Source of the DNA: Diadema setosum
Lineage: Eukaryota; Echinodermata; Echinoidea; Diadematoida; Diadematidae
Length of the DNA: 64,000 nt
Direction: 5' to 3'
NCBI RefSeq assembly: GCF_964275005.1
Contig: NC_092706.1
Coordinates: 5,746,564 to 5,810,563 of the forward strand
Shown here: positions 57,914 to 64,000 of the stretch, one piece after another
Layout of the letters: the number at the start of each line of letters is the position of its first letter
How positions within the stretch are numbered: the first letter of the stretch is position 1
Translations under genes and position numbers: made by a program
Notes under the pieces: model-generated
The model's database searches: none
The model's input: the letters and a program-made list of their open reading frames with translations, nothing else
What the model was told of the DNA's origin: nothing

Positions 57914-60900
57914 AATGACTCACTGCACAAGAATTTCACGGAATATGTGTGATTGTATTTGCCTGAATAATATCGTCACGGTCACAAGATATTCAACAAA
58001 GAAGGGCTAAAGACCGTATCTCTACACTATCATGCACCCAGATAAAAGGGGCCGTGTTTAGAGGGAGAATTTGCAAATTGCCCAACAATATACTTCCTAG
58101 GGACAGGTAAATATGTCACACAAAATCATTTTAGAAATGTTGCAGGTTATACACATTCTGTGTCCAGATGGGGTGTGGGCAGGAAGAAAGTCTCTGTGTT
58201 AGGAACTGATGTGCATCTCTTCATAACACAAAGGATTTTGTTGCTCTATGGCTTACATGGTACATAAATTTGCCAATATGATCCAACTTGTTCAGTACGA
58301 CTTTCACAAGTTAAAAACATACACATACAAGCAACATCTTATTCATCCAGAATAGCAGCAGTATTCAAGCAGCACTTGGTTTTGAGAGGAATTGTCTGTA
58401 CTTTGTGTTATGAAAGTCTTACCGGTCTTAATAATCAGGAAAGCCAATAATCAAAAGCCCTGGAAAAAGACTTTATACAGACTTTACACAATGTACAGTG
58501 TGAACACTGCAATAGTTACCAGAGGTCACAAGAAGATACTTCATATTACATGTAGTAGTTAATGATTGCCAAATAGTTACTCATTACGCAACTTTTAGAA
58601 TTTGACATTGTGGGGTAAAGGCAAGCCATATAAATATCAGCACTTTCCAAAATGTGTATTGCATCACTATAAAATCCGACTACAGCAGTCTCTTCTAGGA
58701 CCCATCTTGAAATAAATTTTTATGCAAGGTAGATTTATGTGAAGCTGTCTCACTGTGATGAAACAATAAAACAGACCAACCTCTTTCAATAGATGCCATT
58801 TGGATCTAAAGATATAAGTATCAACTACTATACATGTAGGACTACACTATATTTGACCTTATTGCCAAGGTATTAAAAAGTGTGCTGCCGAAGCCAAATT
58901 TCACATTTAATATGCGCCTTTATCCTTCTCAGAATTTGAAACTACCTTTTGTATGATCTTGTATTGAATGGTATTTGTATAGTATGGTCTGATGACTTTT
59001 CACTGTTGCATTCTTTAGTCACAAGTATCATTTGTTTGGCTGTCAAATAGAGCATTTTGACAGTGAGCGTGAGAATGAGGACCTGTGAATGCGATACGTT
59101 TCAGTGGCAAAGCCATGCACAGCGAGTCTTTTCTTTGATGGGCAATGGAAATCAACCACAATTGTTTCGAAATAATTGTCTGTCAGGATATAAGCCTATA
59201 AAGCTCTATCCTTCTCACTTCAAAACCTCGAACCCCACCCTCACTTTGTCTAGTTATCACAAGCCACACCCTGCATATGTTACAATAAAAGCAGATTAAT
59301 CTGCAGCTCAAAGCAGTGCTGCACTGGCATAATGCCATTTTAAGCACGAGACTGGGGAAATGATATTTTAAAAAAGAAAGATAGTCTTGTACTCAAAACT
59401 GTATTTTGTTTTGCTCAGTCACTTCAAGTCATAACAAAGTGCTTGTCAAAACAGTTTATCAAAATAATAAAAGAATACCATCTTTAGTGAGAAACATGAG
59501 TTATTAACATACATGTAAGGGATCACATGTGTTGTTGTTTTTTTAAAGCACCAATATCTCTAACTGAGTCTACAATTCCAATGATTTCAGAATAGTCTTC
59601 CTTGAGTGAATCTGCAAGAAAAATCAGTATCAAAAGTTGGCTATTAAACCATTTATCACTGCTGTTCAAGCTCAAATCCCTGTAATCATTGAGCTATTGT
59701 TATTTAGAGAATACATGTAGATCATATATCTATATACCGATGAAAATGCATGATTGTAAATGAGGCAAGGTTGGCGGACAAAGTGCGATCGTGGGCCTAG
59801 ACATTGAAGACTATGCATCTGCTGTCCTTGGTACCACATGTGCCCCTAGTGTGACGTGATAATCAATATTTCTGCACTGAGTTGATGAAGGTGTAATATC
59901 TCTCCTAGCTACATAATGAGCTGGTGGAGCAATTAGAAGCCATCCGCAAATCTAAGAGGCCTGCTGTACAATTTATCAATTACTGGGGAAGGGTTTGAGT
60001 GGTATTGCTTTGCCTGTCCCGATTCTAAAATAAAAAAATTTAAAAAATAGCATCACCAACAACAAAAGCGAACCCACCAAATGTCTAATGGCAATACTGT
60101 GCGCATATTGACTTGATACATTCTCTTTGTTAGTGGAAAATACAATTGTACATTGTATAAGTTTTGTGTATAATACAGGTCAGATGAAAATGCATTGTGT
60201 ATTTTGGTTAAGGTGTAAAGTTGTTCTAATACTACAAAAAAAGAACCTTGAGGTTGAAACACTGCATGGCACTGCTGCTCACAAAAGTGTTGGGCAGTCC
60301 TCTCCTTGAATTTGTCACATGTGAGCTTACACCATCAAAGTGAGAAATAAAGGTGAACCTTGAATGCAAAATAACCTGCATTTCCCAAATGAAAATTCTT
60401 TTTGACCTGGGTATACTGTGTGAAATGGATGTTATCAAGTTGCTTTTTCGAAGGCCCCCTCAAGAATCACAGAGACCTAGCAGCCCTGTGAGTGTGTTTA
60501 CATGTCTCTGCCATCACTCTACGGATAACACGGAGGAGGAAAATAAACGCATGTTGACCTACGCATCTAGCTGACAAAGGGACCCACCCTTATTTGAAAC
60601 ATAACACAATGCTTTATAAATACAGAACTATATAAAGCCTATCGACAATGATTTCTTCAAAGGTCCACTGTTCAATTGAGGCAAGTCAGTTCAAAACAAG
60701 CAAACATCAAGACAAATAGTATTCAATATACATTTGTAGAGAGAAAATACACGTGTAGAACAGAAAAAAACAAAAAATAAAACAAAACAATACTTGTACA
60801 GGTCGTGCAGGTCACATGTAGTAGCCGAGACAGAAAATATTGTACTGTACTGTGTGCTGTACATAAGTACAGCTGTAATAAAAGATTGTTGAAAGCGGGA

Positions 60901-61586
60901 GAAATATTGCACACGGGAATGCATCACCAAAGCATCTATGCATCAAAGAGTCCTTGTATCGCATATCACTCCACAATCAAATGAAAATGGAACTAGCTTT
61001 TCGTAAATGTCACAGTTCAATTTCAATCATCCATGTACCATATGGAGGATCTGGCCTGCCCAGGGTCCCGGGCAACTTTCATGTAAACAAAAGACACAAC
61101 AAAAATGAACCCCCATTTATTCTATTCTACGGAGAGTGGCATGACAGTTTCCCTGGCAGACATATAACTTTCCTCTTTGTTTCTATTTCTGTTGCCTTCT
61201 GAATGTTTTCTGCTCTACTGAAATTGTAATATATGCAACATAACGGATGCTATGTAAGGAACCCACGTCTGGTATATAATTCTGACATTCAAGCCACATC
61301 AGTTTTGGTTAACCCAATTTCTCAGAAAGAAACAATGTACATCTCCTTTCTTCTATATATGTATGAGAAGCAAAACTGTAGGAAAAAGTATACATAAGAC
61401 AAGAGACCTGCAGACGTATAAAAAAACCATAAAAAGAAACCACTCACAGTAAAAATATAGTCTTTCAACACAATGAACCACTAGGCCCTACATAAACATG
61501 TACTATGAGAAACTGTGTTTTTCTACACAGGTGAAAGACAGTATGTACAAAGAAGACATACCAAACTGAATCATGTGGTATTATAC

Positions 61587-61756
61587 AAATGATGCACAGG
61601 ATAGAGTGTGTTAGTGAAGGTGCGGCGCGCTCGAGAGTATTGACAATGGTGCGACATGCACGAGGCGCAGCCGAGTGCATGTTTGCAACCGTTGTCAATA
61701 CTCGAGAGTGCGCCGCACCTTCACTAACGCCACGAAATAATCCTGTGCATCATTTG
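61587..61756. mobile_element. Long near-perfect inverted repeat (about 170 bp)
   Basis: aatgatgcacaggat ... gtgttagtgaaggtgcggcg ... ctcgagagtattgacaa pairs with ttgtcaatactcgagagtgc gccgcaccttcactaac ... atcctgtgcatcatt. The central loop is about 45 bp containing 'cacgaggcgcagccgagtgc'. The arms differ at few positions, which suggests a recent foldback insertion. Confidence 0.85.
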
Positions 61757-61839
61757 TTTTATAAAGTGGGTCGAAAACTAACAGCATTATTCACGTACCT
61801 TTGTGGGTCAATACCAGTCAGCTACATGTAGCACTCGCT

Positions 61840-62190
61840 CAAAAGTCAAGATGTCCGAAGATGTTCGTCCCAAACATTTACGCACGTCGCACTCGGAAAT
61901 CCCGCACATAAGTACTGTACGTACGTATAAGAGTATACGTACGCCACGTGTTATGCACAAGAAAGGCCGCCGGCTGTTGTGGCAGCCCGCGGCCCGAACT
62001 AGAAGTTGTTTACAGGATTAACAGCGCGTATAGTAGCGCGTGACGCACTTGTAACAACTGAATGAGTGCGCACTGCTAGTGTAAACATTGTGACGTACGT
62101 CAGGCCAGGGAGGTGGAAGAGAGACTCTTCTTAGTGCATTTACTAAGAAATTAATGCACGCACACGTGACTCATTTCAGCGCTTCCAATT
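61840..62190. other. CpG-rich block beside the inverted repeat
   Basis: Many CG dinucleotides ('acgcacgtcgcactcggaaa', 'gtacgtacgtataagagtat acgtacg', 'ccgccggctg', 'gtgacgtacgtcaggcc') against a CpG-poor background. A 72-codon plus-strand frame crosses it but resembles nothing I know. A promoter/CpG-island-like role or a young repeat are both possible. Confidence 0.3.
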
Positions 62191-64000
62191 GGCTACATTC
62201 TTGAACCCATTTTATAATGAACACTTAACCTTGGTCATGCATCGCACATCAGTTGTACTGACAGTACAAACTGGGTAAAGACAGTCAAACAAAATGAAAC
62301 AAAACTACACATGAGGTAGGTGTCTTGTGCCCCTTCACATATTTCTTCATCTGCTATTAACAATCTCTGTAATATAGGTACCTACATGTAATAAGTATCA
62401 GTAGGACCTTTTTTTTATGTTTTGAGTGAAATCCCTTTATACATTTTGGTTCCATTTACATCTTTTGTTCTTTTTTTACATTTTGAATACTGTATGCATT
62501 TTAAGCAGACAATAAACCCAGTTTTGTTTTGTTTTTTGTTTTGTTTTTTTGGTGGTGTTGTTTTTTTCTAATATAATTTTTACCCTCTCTTGCACCCCCG
62601 TTTTTTAAAATGAAAATACACAGAATAGTCACCTTGGGTAATATGCAGCTTGGTGAGCCCTACCAGTGCCACCTTCAACCTGTAGTGCTGAATGCAAATT
62701 ACACTGTACTGTATTTTCAAGTGCTACAAGAAGCAATATTTTGACATGTTTTTATATCAATATAACCACCACAAAATAAATGGCATACAAAGTAACCTTC
62801 AAGCAAAATTTTTGGAGCACTTCCTACGATTGTATGTGTATTCATACTGTTCATAATTCAGATATGTAAACCTTTATTTCTTGATCATGTTTGCTTTTTG
62901 CGGTTTTTTTTTTGTCTGTTTTGTTTTGTTTTAAAGAAAGATTGGATGCCTTCCATACCTGATATAAAGTAGCTTACTTGTATTCATTTAGGAGAAAACC
63001 TCCGTTTCAAACATGACCGGCGACAAAACAGCGAGGAACATGCAGACACACCCTGATTCCTATTTCTATCTTGAAGAATCTTGATTGCACTTTGTACATG
63101 TATAGGACGGCACTGTCGCATAAAATGCAAGAGTAACTCTCTCGCATGCACCGGTATACGGTGCCGTAATTACATTGGATATGCTGCGTTCATTATGCTG
63201 TGGATGAGAGCTGAGAGACAGCTATCCTTGCAAAACATGCTCTCTGTCCCCTGGGTCTTGGTCAATTTATTAGTGGCTTGTTTTGTGCCTTCAACCACAA
63301 ATTGGTTTGCAATGTGCACGCTTCTCGCTGGCAGAGGTACTCCACAATCACCAAAGGGCTTCATGTGTATGCATACGCACATAAAGCTGAGCAACATGGT
63401 GGTGGTTATGGTAACAGATAAAAAAACAAAAACAAAAAACTGTTATTTTTTTAATGAAGAACCTCTGATATTAAAACTTTTCACAACATTTCATATGAGA
63501 GAACATTTGGTCATATACCTCTTGCTATGCCTAAGGTTTGTATGCACATTAAACTTTACTAATTGATGGTGCATCATATTCAACCATCACAATGATTTCC
63601 TCACAAAATGAAATAAATTTTGACCTGTGAACAATTTTGTTGTTGTTGTTATTTTTTTTTTCAATTCAAGAATTATTGAGTTTACTTTTATCAGGTGATA
63701 CATCGGGTGATTTACCAATATACAGGCCTGCAACCCAGGTAAGAACTTGGGGAAAAGTATCCTACATGACAATACACACAGTCAAAAACTACTCAAATTT
63801 GTTGCATACCATATGACAAGTTGTCCCTGACTAGAAAAACTGCCTGAGACTTGCCACACATAGCAACAGCTAATGTATGCAAAGTGGTTCATGAAATAAA
63901 TGGTAGTTCATTCAATACAAATATCCATGTAAATAACTGATCAAAGGGAACAACTCAGTGTTAAAATGCAGAATGATTAGTGAAATACTCAATAGATGTT
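62191..64000. other. No gene seen
   Basis: AT-rich DNA with T runs and a 161-codon plus-strand frame (63081-63566) whose composition is unremarkable and lacks recognisable motifs. Nothing else supported. Confidence 0.4.

Noticed and set aside
61803..62021. 72-codon basic frame in the CpG-dense block
   Set aside because: Short and arginine/histidine-rich because of the CpG content; no family resemblance.
63081..63566. 161-codon plus-strand frame near the right edge
   Set aside because: Composition typical of random AT-rich DNA, with no motif, signal or domain that I recognise.

Overview
The window is nuclear DNA of an animal. It has intron-split genes with GT..AG borders, GC-richer exons set in AT-rich introns, many microsatellites, and dozens of small inverted-repeat (MITE-like) elements. 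The repeat content (gcgaaaat/ttttcgc foldback elements, TGACCTTTGACC elements ending in a 'gacggacagacg...ataatgcctccgg' tail, 'gggggtgcaccaccccc' elements) is of the kind seen in marine invertebrates. An echinoderm or another non-vertebrate deuterostome is my best guess, but I cannot name a species from the sequence alone.

Two complete protein-coding genes are readable, both on the minus strand and in tandem. The first (5866-27385, 13 coding exons, 522 aa) is the PLEKHA8/FAPP2 orthologue: an N-terminal PI4P-binding PH domain, a linker and a C-terminal glycolipid-transfer (GLTP) domain. The second (37235-48570, 12 coding exons, 949 aa) is the single-type MAP3K12/MAP3K13 (DLK/LZK, Wallenda, DLK-1) kinase: N-terminal tail, kinase domain, leucine-zipper/coiled-coil region, long Ser/Pro/basic tail and a C-terminal SDGLSD hexapeptide. 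I assembled both genes exon by exon; every junction keeps the reading frame, and each ATG has an in-frame stop just upstream.

Layout: 1-5865 is the 3' flank or 3' UTR of PLEKHA8 with a 650-bp inverted-repeat element. 5866-27385 is PLEKHA8, its introns full of MITEs and one (CAA)n tract of about 240 bp lying 55 bp from the last exon. 27386-27740 is its probable promoter. 27750-37234 is intergenic DNA plus the likely long 3' UTR of the kinase gene. 37235-48570 is MAP3K12/13. 48571-64000 lies upstream of the kinase ATG and holds no recognisable coding gene, only candidate 5' UTR/promoter sequence, a CCAAT/GC-box cluster, nested foldback elements and a long inverted repeat.

The two proteins act in different processes (Golgi glycosphingolipid transport; stress/axon-injury MAP kinase signalling). 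Nothing in the sequence shows a functional link beyond their being neighbours. The most unusual structures are non-coding: TTAA-bounded element families that abut by sharing one TTAA, a 94-bp family built round a 16-bp palindrome, a palindromic 'TTTCGT' array nested in another MITE, and a repeat that brings DR1-type nuclear-receptor half-site arrays into a PLEKHA8 intron.
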